Shown here: piece after piece, positions 27,047 to 36,387 of the stretch | How positions within the stretch are numbered: the first letter of the stretch is position 1 | Layout: each line of letters begins with the position of its first letter | Source: Bacteroidota bacterium | GTDB lineage: Bacteria > Bacteroidota > Bacteroidia > Flavobacteriales > Flavobacteriaceae | Assembly: GCA_027620655.1 (NCBI GenBank) | Contig: JAQCDS010000010.1 | Coordinates: forward strand, 1-41,907 | DNA: 41,907 nucleotides | Reading direction: 5' to 3' | The notes under the pieces: generated by a model | Database searches by the model: none | The model's input: only the letters and a program-made list of their open reading frames with translations | What the model was told of the DNA's origin: nothing | Program-made: the position numbers and the translations under genes

Positions 27047-27889
27047 TTAATAATCACCAAGAGTTTCTGGGTTTTGTTCTAAAGCCGATGCTAGTTGCTC
27101 ATCATTAGGGGCTTTACCGTGCCATGCATGGGTGTGCATCATAAAATCTACGCCATTTCCCATCATTGTTTCTAGGAGTACACACACAGGTTGACCTTTT
27201 CCTGTAGCGGCTTTAGCTGTAGCCATCCCTTCCAAAATAGACGTTATATCATTTCCGTTTTTTACTTCAATTACCGTCCAATCAAAGGCTTCAAATTTCG
27301 CTTTCAAGCTACCCATATTTAAGACATCATCTGTTGCGCCATCAATTTGTTTTCCGTTGAGATCAACAGTTGCAATGATATTATCTACATTTTTGGCTGA
27401 AGCATACATTATGGCTTCCCAATTTTGTCCTTCCTGCAATTCGCCATCACCATGAAGACTATATACAAGATTTGAGTCGTTGTTTAATTTTTTGGCGTGT
27501 GCTGCACCAATAGCCACAGACAAGCCTTGCCCAAGAGATCCTGATGCAATTCTTATTCCGGGAAGCCCTTCGTGAGTAGTTGGATGCCCTTGCAGTCTAG
27601 AGTCTAAAAGTCTAAATGTATTGAGTTCTTCAATTGGAAAATAACCGCTGCGTGCCAAAACACTGTAAATAACTGGTGAAATATGACCGTTGGAAAGAAA
27701 AAACAAATCTTCCCCTCGACCATCCATGTCAAACCCCTCATTTCTGTTCATAATTTCTGAGTATAAAGCAACAAGAAATTCTGCACATCCGAGTGAACCT
27801 CCCGGGTGACCAGAATTTACTTTGTTAACCATACGCAAAATATCGCGCCGGACTTGAGTTGTTAAATCATTGAGTTCTGTTATTGACAT
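27047..27889 (-). CDS. Transketolase, N-terminal (ThDP-binding) subunit
   Basis: The 280-residue protein is the diphosphate-binding half: SGHPGGSLGCAEFL, LSNGHISPVIYS, GSLGQGLSVAIGAA and the ThDP motif GDGELQEGQNWEA ending in DLNGKQIDG. Together with the downstream C subunit it moves two-carbon ketol units between sugar phosphates. A good promoter lies at 27916-27944. The gene is divergent from the LTA-synthase-like gene. Confidence 0.93.
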   Translation of the reverse strand: MSITELNDLTTQVRRDILRMVNKVNSGHPGGSLGCAEFLVALYSEIMNRNEGFDMDGRGEDLFFLSNGHISPVIYSVLARSGYFPIEELNTFRLLDSRLQGHPTTHEGLPGIRIASGSLGQGLSVAIGAAHAKKLNNDSNLVYSLHGDGELQEGQNWEAIMYASAKNVDNIIATVDLNGKQIDGATDDVLNMGSLKAKFEAFDWTVIEVKNGNDITSILEGMATAKAATGKGQPVCVLLETMMGNGVDFMMHTHAWHGKAPNDEQLASALEQNPETLGDY

Positions 27890-27915
27890 GTTTGGATAGT
27901 TAAAATTAGACGTCT

Positions 27916-27944
27916 CAAATTTAAATTTAATTTTTAGTTAGCAA
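27916..27944 (-). promoter_or_regulatory. Promoter of the transketolase operon
   Basis: On the minus strand, TTG (27944-27942) and TAAATTTG (27923-27916) are 18 bases apart. Confidence 0.65.
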
Positions 27945-28056
27945 TAAACTTTTTAATTTTATTTGTTAAAATTAACTAACAACTTATTAAACATTTATAT
28001 CTAGTAACATCAGTTTTAGTTTTTGTACTTTTGCACCCAAAAACACTAAAACAATT

Positions 28057-29982
28057 ATGAGTTTTTTTAGATTAAATGAGTACAAAGTGATGATTTTTAG
28101 GCTTTTTTTGGCCTACTTATTCTATTTTATTTCACGGGTGTTGTTTGTGATTTACAACTTTTCAGTATTGGATATTGACTCATTTTCTGAGTTTTTTTCA
28201 CTCTGTTATCACGGTCTAATTTTTGATACTACAGCCATCTTTTATTTAAATTCTCTTTTTGTATTGCTGTCCATGTTTCCATTATGGATCAACACAAAAA
28301 CTTATTATCAAAGGCTATTGTTTTATGTCTATTTCTTCTTTAATTTGATTGGATATGCTACAAATTTTATTGACTTAGGATACTATAAATTCATATACAA
28401 TCGGACTACAATTTCTGAGTGGGCTGTTGTTAAAAATGAGCATAACATTTTACAAATGTTTCTACGTTTTGCGGTAAGTTATTGGCATATTCTCGTGTTA
28501 TTTTTTGCTTTGAGTTTCTTTTGGATTTATTTATACAAAAAAATAAAATTCAAATCATCACCTTACAAAAAACATATCGCTTTTTATTTTTCTAGTTCTA
28601 TAATATCGTTGTTAGTAATGATGACATTTATGGTTGCTGGCATACGTGGAGGTGATTTAAAGAAAAGCACTCGCCCAATCAATTTGGTTGACGCCAATAG
28701 ATATGTCAAAAAGATTCAACATGCCGACGTTATTCTAAATACCCCTTTTGCAATCATCAGAACGTTTGGAAAAAATAATTTTAAAAAATTAAACTATAGC
28801 ATTTCAAAGCAAGAGATCAATACACTTGTCCAACCAATAAAGTTTTACAAACCAAAAAGTGATTCAAAACCAAATATTGTTCTTTTTATCACAGAAAGTT
28901 ATGGCAGAGAATATATTGGGGCATTTAATAAATATAAAAATATACCTGATTATGAGAGCTTTACACCTTTTTTAGATTCACTAGCAAATCATAGTCTTGT
29001 TTTTCCAAATGCATTTGCTAATGGTCGAAAATCTATACATGGGATGTCCTCTGTATTGGCTGGTATTCCATCATTTACAGATGCCTACACATCGTCTCCG
29101 TATGCAAAGCAAGCTGTTGAGTCTTTAGTTTCTACACTAAACTCCATGGGTTATGACACGTCTTTTTTTCATGGTGCGCCCAACGGGTCAATGGGCTTTT
29201 TAGGATTTTCTAACATTCTAGAATTTGATCATTATTATGGTAAAGCTGAGTTTAATGATGACACTCAATTTGACGGCTCATGGGGGATTTGGGATGAACC
29301 TTTTTTTCAGTTTATGAAAACAACATTAGACGAAAAAGAGTCTCCTTTTTTAGCAACAATTTTTACTGTTTCATCTCATGAGCCTTATGTGATCCCTAAA
29401 GAATACGAAGGAAAATTTCCAGAAGGGTATGTTCCAATGCATAAATGTGTGGGGTATACAGATTTTGCTTTTCAGCAATTTTTTGAAGCTGCAAAAAAAG
29501 AGCCTTGGTTTGAAAACACCATTTTTGTAATTACAGCCGATCATTGCAATCAGGTGCATTATGACGAATACAGAAAGGATATCAATCGATATGCAGTACC
29601 AATAATGTTTTATGATCCAAAAGGAAAATATGTTGGAGAAAACATGGACTTAGCTCAACAAATGGATATTTATCCAACCATCCTACAAATGACTGGTTAT
29701 GACAAGCCTTTTCGAAGTTGGGGTCGAAGTTTAATTGATGAAACACAACAAACAGAACCCTTTGTAATGAATCACGATGGTGTGTTTTATCGCTATACCA
29801 AAGGGAATTATATTTGTATATTTGATGGCGAAAAAGCCATAGGTTTTTATGACACCAATGATTTGTCTTTAAGTCAAAATTTAATTGCAAATAAAAACGA
29901 GGAAATGATTTTATTGGAAAAAAGTTGTAAGGCCTTTATACAGGATTATTTTGAAACGATTATTGATAAAAAATTAAAATAA
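28057..29982 (+). CDS. LTA-synthase-like membrane sulfatase (phosphoglycerol/phosphoethanolamine transferase family)
   Basis: The 641-residue protein has about five N-terminal membrane helices and a large periplasmic sulfatase-fold domain. Metal and active-site residues follow the LtaS layout: Glu280 (TESYGREY), Ser326 in NGRKSIHGM where LtaS has Thr, and Asp495-His496 (TADHC). Gram-negative relatives transfer phosphoglycerol or phosphoethanolamine from phospholipids to glycans; no lipoteichoic acid is expected here. A -7 box TACTTTTG is at 28026-28033. A CX5R phosphatase gene follows after one base, which suggests a joint envelope-modification step. The acceptor is unknown. Confidence 0.85.
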   Translation: MSFFRLNEYKVMIFRLFLAYLFYFISRVLFVIYNFSVLDIDSFSEFFSLCYHGLIFDTTAIFYLNSLFVLLSMFPLWINTKTYYQRLLFYVYFFFNLIGYATNFIDLGYYKFIYNRTTISEWAVVKNEHNILQMFLRFAVSYWHILVLFFALSFFWIYLYKKIKFKSSPYKKHIAFYFSSSIISLLVMMTFMVAGIRGGDLKKSTRPINLVDANRYVKKIQHADVILNTPFAIIRTFGKNNFKKLNYSISKQEINTLVQPIKFYKPKSDSKPNIVLFITESYGREYIGAFNKYKNIPDYESFTPFLDSLANHSLVFPNAFANGRKSIHGMSSVLAGIPSFTDAYTSSPYAKQAVESLVSTLNSMGYDTSFFHGAPNGSMGFLGFSNILEFDHYYGKAEFNDDTQFDGSWGIWDEPFFQFMKTTLDEKESPFLATIFTVSSHEPYVIPKEYEGKFPEGYVPMHKCVGYTDFAFQQFFEAAKKEPWFENTIFVITADHCNQVHYDEYRKDINRYAVPIMFYDPKGKYVGENMDLAQQMDIYPTILQMTGYDKPFRSWGRSLIDETQQTEPFVMNHDGVFYRYTKGNYICIFDGEKAIGFYDTNDLSLSQNLIANKNEEMILLEKSCKAFIQDYFETIIDKKLK

Positions 29983-29983
29983 A

Positions 29984-30553
29984 ATGAAAAAGAAATTAAT
30001 TTATAGCATTGTATTTATTTTAGTTCTTGGCGGAGGAAAATTTGTATATGACAAACACATTAATCATAATTTTGAAGAAATTTCTAAGAATAAAGTCTAC
30101 AAATCAGGTGTGATTCCACCTAATGAAATTGCAGATTATGTGGAAGATTATAAGTTGAAAAGTATAATTGATTTACGCTTTCCAGGAACTGAAGACTTAA
30201 TCAATAATCCAGAAATTCCAGCAGAATTATTAGCTGAAAAAAAGGCGATTGAAAACATTGAAGGTGTTCAATACATCAACCTTGGTACAGACCAGGTGCC
30301 AACGCAAGCGACTATCGATAAGTTTTTGGAAATTATGGACGATCAAAGCAACTATCCTGTATTGATTCATTGTCATCATGGAGAGGGTAGAGCACCACTT
30401 TTCTCGGCACTTTATAGAATAGAATATGAAAATTGGACAAATGAGGATGCACGAGCCAAAACTCGTTTTCTACTTAAAGGAAGTTCATTTGATGATGGTG
30501 CACCAAAAGGCGATTTTTTAATGAATTATCAGCCCAAACGCAATCAACAGTAA
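29984..30553 (+). CDS. Membrane-anchored CX5R (dual-specificity type) phosphatase
   Basis: The 189-residue protein starts with one hydrophobic helix (about residues 4-20) that should anchor or export it. It then shows a compact cysteine-phosphatase domain: VYKSGVIPPNEI, SIIDLRFPG, a probable general-acid Asp in GTDQVPTQ, and the P-loop HCHHGEGRA with Cys130 and Arg136. Domain topology predicts it faces the periplasm. The start lies one base after the sulfatase stop, so co-translation is likely. The substrate may be a phospholipid or glycan phosphate rather than a phosphotyrosine protein; this is inferred from position only. Confidence 0.82.
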   Translation: MKKKLIYSIVFILVLGGGKFVYDKHINHNFEEISKNKVYKSGVIPPNEIADYVEDYKLKSIIDLRFPGTEDLINNPEIPAELLAEKKAIENIEGVQYINLGTDQVPTQATIDKFLEIMDDQSNYPVLIHCHHGEGRAPLFSALYRIEYENWTNEDARAKTRFLLKGSSFDDGAPKGDFLMNYQPKRNQQ

Positions 30554-30577
30554 TCCAATTACACAAATGCTAGAAAT

Positions 30578-31708
30578 TTGAAATTTAATTTATTAAAAAA
30601 AGATCAAAACACAAAGGCAAGAGCGGCCACATTAACAACAGATCATGGGGTTATTGAAACCCCAATTTTTATGCCTGTTGGTACTGTTGGCACCGTAAAA
30701 GGTGTACACCAAAGAGAGCTTAAAGATGAGATCAATCCCGATATTATTTTAGGAAATACATACCACCTTTATCTTCGTCCTCAAATAGAAATTTTAGAAA
30801 AAGCGGGCGGTTTACATAAGTTTATGAATTGGGATCGAAATATTCTTACTGATTCTGGTGGTTATCAAGTCTATTCGTTGTCTGCCAATAGAAAAATAAA
30901 AGAAGAGGGTGTAAAATTTAGGAGTCATATTGATGGAAGTTACCATGTATTTACACCTGAAAATGTGATGGAAATTCAAAGGAGTATAGGAGCAGACATC
31001 ATTATGGCATTTGATGAATGTACACCATATCCTTGTGATTACAATTATGCAAAACGTTCTATGCATATGACTCACAGATGGTTGGATCGTTGTATAAACC
31101 ACCTTGAAAAATTACCTTTCAAATACGGATACAGTCAGGCATTTTTTCCAATTGTACAAGGAAGTACTTATAAAGACTTACGAAAGCAATCTGCCGAGTA
31201 TATTGCCAATACCAATGCGGTGGGCAATGCTATTGGCGGTCTTTCAGTTGGTGAGCCAGCGGAAGAAATGTACGCCATGACGGATGTTGTTTGTGAAATT
31301 TTACCAGAAGATAAACCTCGTTATCTCATGGGTGTAGGAACGCCCATAAATATTTTAGAAAATATTGCTCTTGGTATCGATATGTTTGATTGTGTAATGC
31401 CAACCAGAAATGCCCGTAATGGAATGCTTTTTACGGCACACGGAACGATTAATATTAAAAATAAAAAATGGGCCGATGATTTTTCTCCAATAGATGAAAT
31501 GAGTATAACTTGGGTGGATACTGAATATTCAAAAGCATATCTAAAACATTTGTTTAGTGTCAACGAATTATTGGGTAAACAAATTGCAACCATTCATAAT
31601 CTTGGATTTTATTTGTGGTTGGTTCGTGAAGCCAGAAAGCGTATTTTAGCAGGAGATTTTGAAACTTGGAAAACCTTGATGGTTGTTCAAATGGATAAGC
31701 GTCTGTAG
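30578..31708 (+). CDS. tgt: Queuine tRNA-ribosyltransferase, TTG start, zinc cysteines replaced
   Basis: The 376-residue enzyme exchanges guanine-34 of GUN-anticodon tRNAs for a queuosine precursor. Catalytic signatures are present: LTDSGGYQVYSL, GGLSVGEP and MFDCVMPTRNARNG. Translation must begin at TTG 30578 (KFNLLKKDQNTKARA follows, matching the family N-terminus); the nearby ATG at 30567 is out of frame and stops after four codons. An ungapped comparison with the remembered E. coli C-terminus puts Ser, Thr and Asp where the zinc ligands of CxCxxC should be, while the fourth ligand His in TIHNL is kept. The gene sits in a rightward run with the phosphatase before it and LptF/G after it. 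Confidence 0.93.
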   Translation: MKFNLLKKDQNTKARAATLTTDHGVIETPIFMPVGTVGTVKGVHQRELKDEINPDIILGNTYHLYLRPQIEILEKAGGLHKFMNWDRNILTDSGGYQVYSLSANRKIKEEGVKFRSHIDGSYHVFTPENVMEIQRSIGADIIMAFDECTPYPCDYNYAKRSMHMTHRWLDRCINHLEKLPFKYGYSQAFFPIVQGSTYKDLRKQSAEYIANTNAVGNAIGGLSVGEPAEEMYAMTDVVCEILPEDKPRYLMGVGTPINILENIALGIDMFDCVMPTRNARNGMLFTAHGTINIKNKKWADDFSPIDEMSITWVDTEYSKAYLKHLFSVNELLGKQIATIHNLGFYLWLVREARKRILAGDFETWKTLMVVQMDKRL

Positions 31709-31711
31709 ATT

Positions 31712-32785
31712 ATGAAAATTTTTGATTGGTACATTTTAAAACGCTATTTGCTCACATTTTTCTTAATGTTGTTGCTCTTTATTCCTATTGGTATAACAGT
31801 CAATTTAGCCGAAAAAATTGACAAAATATTAGAAAATAAAGTGCCTTTTGAAGAAGTAGTGGCCTATTATGTAGATTTTACCATTTACTTTGCAAATCTT
31901 CTTTTTCCATTATTTTTATTTTTATCGGTCATTTGGTTTACTTCAAAACTGGCCAATAATACAGAGATTGTTGCATTTTTAAGTTCAGGAATTTCATTTA
32001 CAAGATTTTTGAGGCCCTATTTTATTGGTGCTATTCTTATTGCAACACTTGCATTGCTTTTGGGAATGTATTGGGCACCTCAAGCAAGTAAAGGATTTAA
32101 TGAGTTTACCTATAAATATCTTAAAAATAAAAAGGTTGTAAAAACACAATATATCCATCAGCAGATTAATGAAGATGAATATATCTATGTGAGTAATTTT
32201 GACACAAAATCAATGCGTGGAAATAACTTTACTTTAGAGCATTTTGATGGAAATAAACTCAAATATAAAATTCATGCAACCGCTATTCGATATATAGAAA
32301 AAGATAGTGTATATCGCTTATCAAACTATAATTTACGTTACGTTGGGGTAGATCATGATTCATTGATTTTCAAAAGACGTGTAGATACTTTACTAGGCTT
32401 TGATCTTCAAGATTTAACACCTCCAATGTATGTTGCAGAAACCCTAACAATCAACGAACTTTCAGATTTTATTAAACGTGAGGAAGCTCGAGGCTCGTCC
32501 AATATTAACAGATATAAAGTTGTTCAATATAAAAAGTGGAGCTTACCAGTTTCTGTATTTATTCTAACCATTATTGCTGTAGCCGTTTCATCAATCAAAC
32601 GCAGAGGAGGGATGGGGGTCAATTTGGCCTTTGGAATTGTCATTGCTATGATTTATGTTTTTTTTGATAAAGTTTTTGGCGTAATGGCCGAACAATCTGA
32701 TTTTTCTCCCCTAATCGCCGTATGGTTTCCAAATTTTATTTTTGGAATTCTAGCAGTTTATCTCTTATATAATGCCAAACGTTAA
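31712..32785 (+). CDS. LptF/LptG-family permease
   Basis: The 357-residue inner-membrane protein follows the YjgP/YjgQ plan: cytoplasmic start KIFDWYILKRYLLTF, three helices, a periplasmic beta-jellyroll region (about 140-255), then three helices. Partners LptB, LptC and the second permease extract lipopolysaccharide from the inner membrane and push it across the periplasm. The gene starts 3 bases after tgt and overlaps the EamA gene by 14 bases. Which of LptF or LptG it corresponds to cannot be fixed. Confidence 0.88.
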   Translation: MKIFDWYILKRYLLTFFLMLLLFIPIGITVNLAEKIDKILENKVPFEEVVAYYVDFTIYFANLLFPLFLFLSVIWFTSKLANNTEIVAFLSSGISFTRFLRPYFIGAILIATLALLLGMYWAPQASKGFNEFTYKYLKNKKVVKTQYIHQQINEDEYIYVSNFDTKSMRGNNFTLEHFDGNKLKYKIHATAIRYIEKDSVYRLSNYNLRYVGVDHDSLIFKRRVDTLLGFDLQDLTPPMYVAETLTINELSDFIKREEARGSSNINRYKVVQYKKWSLPVSVFILTIIAVAVSSIKRRGGMGVNLAFGIVIAMIYVFFDKVFGVMAEQSDFSPLIAVWFPNFIFGILAVYLLYNAKR

Positions 32786-33665
32786 ATTTAAAAATCAATT
32801 ACACCTTCATTTTTTGGTGTTTATTGCAGGGTTTACAGCAATTTTAGGTGAGCTCATTACCCTCGAAGCTATATCTTTAGTATGGTTTAGAATGACCATA
32901 GCTGGGGTGTTGATGCTTTTATATTTAAAACTAAAAAAAATTAATCTTCGTGTTCCAAAAAAAGACCTCATTAAATTTTTTCTTGCAGGAATTGTAATTG
33001 CATTACATTGGATTACATTTTTTGCAGCCATAAAAGTATCAAACATATCCATCACATTAGCCATGTTTTCTACAGGTGCCTTTTTTGCATCATTTATAGA
33101 ACCTATTTTCTACAAAAGAAAAATTATTCCCTATGAAATTGTTTTTGGTCTTATTGTAATAGCAGGTGTTTTTCTTATAATGCAAACAGAACTCAATTAC
33201 ATTTTAGGTATATGTTTAGGAATTTCTTCGGCTTTATTTTCGACACTTTTTGCTGTTATGAATGGGAAATTTGTTGCAAAATATAATGCCTCTGTTATTT
33301 CATTTTATGAGTTTGTAAGTGGTGTTTTATTTATATCTATATTTTTATGGATTTTACCCAATGGTTTTCATAGTGGTTTTTTCAACCTTTCAATTTTGGA
33401 TTGGGGTTATCTTACTATTTTGGCCTCAATTTGTACAGCATATGCTTTTATTGCATCTGTTTATGTTATGAAATATATTACACCATATTCTGTTGTTTTG
33501 ACCTATAATTTGGAGCCAATTTATGGGATTGTTCTGGCACTAATTTTGTTCCCAAAATCAGAAACAATGAGTCCATTATTCTATGTAGGTGCTGCGCTTA
33601 TCATATGTACAGTACTTCTAAATGCAATTTTTAAGCATAAAAAAAAGATAAAAATTAAACCTTAA
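32772..33665 (+). CDS. EamA/DMT-family transporter
   Basis: The 297-residue protein has ten predicted membrane helices in two EamA repeats, with a GxxxAL-HWITFFAAIKVSNIS segment in the first and YVMKYITPYSVVLTYNLEPIYG in the second, both family hallmarks. Members export amino acids or small metabolites. The gene overlaps the permease gene by 14 bases and ends 61 bases before accA. The substrate is unknown. Confidence 0.88.
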   Translation: MPNVKFKNQLHLHFLVFIAGFTAILGELITLEAISLVWFRMTIAGVLMLLYLKLKKINLRVPKKDLIKFFLAGIVIALHWITFFAAIKVSNISITLAMFSTGAFFASFIEPIFYKRKIIPYEIVFGLIVIAGVFLIMQTELNYILGICLGISSALFSTLFAVMNGKFVAKYNASVISFYEFVSGVLFISIFLWILPNGFHSGFFNLSILDWGYLTILASICTAYAFIASVYVMKYITPYSVVLTYNLEPIYGIVLALILFPKSETMSPLFYVGAALIICTVLLNAIFKHKKKIKIKP

Positions 33666-33698
33666 TTGTATACAAAAAATATAAAGTTCATATATTTG
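33666..33698 (+). promoter_or_regulatory. Promoter of accA
   Basis: TTG (33666-33668) and TATATTTG (33691-33698) are 22 bases apart, slightly longer than ideal. The -7 box is exact. Confidence 0.6.
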
Positions 33699-33726
33699 TA
33701 CACCCAGTAACCAATTATAAATATTT

Positions 33727-34680
33727 ATGGAATATCTAGAGTTTGAATTGCCAATAAAGGAACTAGAAGACCAGCTTCAAAAATGCCAAGTTATTGGAAA
33801 AGAAAGTGATGTTGATGTTACTGAAACCTGTGAGCAGATTCAGCAAAAACTAGAAGACACCAAAAAAGAAATTTATAAAAATCTTACGCCTTGGCAGCGG
33901 GTACAACTTTCTCGCCACCCCAATAGACCTTACACCCTGGATTATGTCAATGCACTTTCCAAAGGAACTTTTTTGGAATTGCATGGCGATCGTAATTTTA
34001 AAGACGATAAAGCAATGATTGGTGGTTTAGGTAAAATTGGCGATCAAAGTTTTATGTTTGTTGGACAGCAAAAAGGATATAATACCAAAACACGCCAGTA
34101 CAGAAACTTTGGAATGGCCAATCCAGAGGGATACAGAAAAGCTTTGCGATTGATGAAATCTGCAGAAAAATTTGGCATCCCTGTTCTTACACTAATTGAC
34201 ACTCCTGGTGCATATCCAGGTTTGGAAGCAGAAGAACGCGGACAGGGTGAAGCCATTGCACGCAATATTCTAGAAATGACTCGTTTAAAAGTGCCCATTA
34301 TCACTGTAATAATTGGGGAAGGCGCATCGGGAGGCGCTTTAGGCATTGGAGTTGGTGATAGAGTACTCATGCTCGAAAACACATGGTATTCTGTAATATC
34401 TCCTGAGTCATGTTCTTCAATTCTTTGGAGAAGTTGGGAATACAAAGAGCAAGCTGCAGAAGCCTTAAAGCTTACTGCAAAAGATATGAAGCGAATGAAG
34501 CTCGTTGATCAAATAGTAAAAGAGCCACTTGGCGGAGCACACAAAGATCCTGAAAAAACATATTTGGCGATAGAAGCTGCTATTTTGAAATCTTTTGAAG
34601 AGTTAAATGCGCTTTCACCAAAAGCATTGGTAGAACAACGTATGGATAAATATGCACAAATGGGCGTCTATAAAGACTAA
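33727..34680 (+). CDS. accA: Acetyl-CoA carboxylase carboxyltransferase subunit alpha
   Basis: The 317-residue subunit has the usual start ([14 protein letters not shown]), [19 protein letters not shown], and the CoA-carboxyl core [22 protein letters not shown] and [15 protein letters not shown]. With the beta subunit it transfers CO2 from carboxybiotin to acetyl-CoA, making malonyl-CoA for fatty acids. It has its own promoter and a strong terminator (34705-34730), so it is probably a single-gene unit. accD is not in the window. Confidence 0.96.
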   Translation: MEYLEFELPIKELEDQLQKCQVIGKESDVDVTETCEQIQQKLEDTKKEIYKNLTPWQRVQLSRHPNRPYTLDYVNALSKGTFLELHGDRNFKDDKAMIGGLGKIGDQSFMFVGQQKGYNTKTRQYRNFGMANPEGYRKALRLMKSAEKFGIPVLTLIDTPGAYPGLEAEERGQGEAIARNILEMTRLKVPIITVIIGEGASGGALGIGVGDRVLMLENTWYSVISPESCSSILWRSWEYKEQAAEALKLTAKDMKRMKLVDQIVKEPLGGAHKDPEKTYLAIEAAILKSFEELNALSPKALVEQRMDKYAQMGVYKD

Positions 34681-34704
34681 CATTTTTTACATAACATGAT
34701 TTTA

Positions 34705-34730
34705 AACCAAGCAGAAGGCTTGGTTTTTTT
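34705..34730 (+). terminator. Terminator after accA
   Basis: AACCAAGC and GCTTGGTT pair around loop AGAAG, followed by a T-run. Confidence 0.85.
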
Positions 34731-34833
34731 GACTATTATCAACATTTTATTTTACTTATTAACACTCATTTTGTTAAGTCTTATTGAATATTTTAACAAT
34801 TAAGACATTCAATTTTTACGTACATTCGTTATT

Positions 34834-36378
34834 ATGAAACAACCAGAGGCTTTTAAAGGATATCAACAAACCAATAGACCTAATGTCATTAACTTAGAGC
34901 AAGGGAAAATTCCACCTCAAGCTATTGATTTGGAGGAAGTTGTGTTAGGTGCTATGATGATTGATAAAAAAGGGGTAGATGAAGTAATTGATATTCTTAG
35001 TGTTGAATCATTTTATAAAGAAGCACATCAACATATTTTTGAAGCGATTCTTCAGCTTTTTGAAAGCAGCGAACCTATTGACTTATTGACCGTTTCTTCT
35101 AAGTTAAGAAAAAATCAAAAACTGGATATTGTAGGTGGTGATTTCTACCTTATTGGACTTACCCAAAAAGTTTCGTCTTCGGCACACATTGAGTTTCATG
35201 CTCGAATCATTTTACAAAAATTTATTCAGCGAAGCTTGATTAAAATTTCCAACGAAATTATTGAAGATTCTTTTGATGAAACCAAAGATGTATTTGATCT
35301 TTTGGATAAAGCAGAATCCAAACTTTATGATGTCACACAAGGAAATATCAAAAAATCTACAGAAACCGCACAAGATTTAGTTTTTCAAGCCAAGCGCAAA
35401 ATTGAAGAAATTTCAAACAAAGAAGGGCTTAGTGGAATTCCATCAGGTTTTGATAAAGTAGATCAGCTAACTTCTGGATGGCAAGAAAGTGATTTGATTA
35501 TTGTAGCAGCTCGTCCTGGTATGGGAAAAACAGCACTTACGCTTTCTATGGCGCGAAATATTGCAGTAAATCAAAATATTCCAGTAGCGTTCTTTTCTTT
35601 GGAAATGTCTTCGGTTCAGCTTATTACTCGTCTTATTTCTTCAGAAACAGGATTAAGTTCAGAAAAATTAAGAACAGGAAAACTTGAAAAGCACGAATGG
35701 GAGCAACTCAATGTAAAAGTAAAATCATTGGAAAAAGCACCGCTTTATATCGATGATACACCATCACTTTCTATTTTTGATTTGCGTGCAAAAGCCCGAC
35801 GATTGGCCTCACAAAATGGTATCAAACTCATCATTGTCGATTATTTACAATTAATGACTGCTGGAGGAAGTCAAAAAACAGGAAATCGTGAACAAGAAAT
35901 ATCCATGATTTCAAGAAATTTAAAAGCTTTAGCCAAAGAATTGAGTGTTCCTGTTATTGCACTTTCTCAGCTTTCAAGAGCTGTAGAAACTAGAGGAGGG
36001 AGCAAGCGTCCATTACTTTCAGATTTGAGAGAGTCTGGTGCAATTGAACAAGATGCTGATATTGTGTCGTTTATCTACAGACCTGAATATTACAAAATTG
36101 AAGAGTGGGATGATGAAGAACATACCCCATGCGAAGGTCAAGCAGAATTTATCATTGCAAAACATAGAAATGGTGGTTTGGGTAATATCCGTCTAAAATT
36201 TATTGGGCATTTAGGTAAATTTGATAATTTGGATAATTTTGATTCTCCTTTTGATGCAGAATTTCACTCCAAAATGAATGCCGCTGCAAATGATGATACA
36301 TTCTCTGATGATGATACACCGATGCAAATCGATCCAAATGATGCTTTTGGTCCACCAGACGATGATACTCCATACTAA
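34834..36378 (+). CDS. dnaB: Replicative DNA helicase
   Basis: The 514-residue hexameric helicase unwinds DNA at the replication fork. The N-terminal DnaB domain (about 27-130, PPQAIDLEEVVLGAMM) is joined to a RecA-like core with Walker A ARPGMGKT (226-233), Walker B LIIVDYLQLM, and ALSQLSRAVE. The acidic tail after about residue 465 (DDDTPMQIDPNDAFGPPDDD) is typical of the phylum. No intein or frameshift is present. It is followed 9 bases later by a gene for an exported protein. Confidence 0.96.
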   Translation: MKQPEAFKGYQQTNRPNVINLEQGKIPPQAIDLEEVVLGAMMIDKKGVDEVIDILSVESFYKEAHQHIFEAILQLFESSEPIDLLTVSSKLRKNQKLDIVGGDFYLIGLTQKVSSSAHIEFHARIILQKFIQRSLIKISNEIIEDSFDETKDVFDLLDKAESKLYDVTQGNIKKSTETAQDLVFQAKRKIEEISNKEGLSGIPSGFDKVDQLTSGWQESDLIIVAARPGMGKTALTLSMARNIAVNQNIPVAFFSLEMSSVQLITRLISSETGLSSEKLRTGKLEKHEWEQLNVKVKSLEKAPLYIDDTPSLSIFDLRAKARRLASQNGIKLIIVDYLQLMTAGGSQKTGNREQEISMISRNLKALAKELSVPVIALSQLSRAVETRGGSKRPLLSDLRESGAIEQDADIVSFIYRPEYYKIEEWDDEEHTPCEGQAEFIIAKHRNGGLGNIRLKFIGHLGKFDNLDNFDSPFDAEFHSKMNAAANDDTFSDDDTPMQIDPNDAFGPPDDDTPY

Positions 36379-36387
36379 AATTCCAGT

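Noticed and set aside
26075-27889. Transketolase broken by a frameshift
   Set aside because: The two halves have separate starts and stops with an 18-base spacer, the known split form, and all catalytic motifs are intact.
28057-29982. True lipoteichoic acid synthase
   Set aside because: The host signature is Gram-negative Bacteroidota, which do not make lipoteichoic acid; only the enzyme superfamily is supported.
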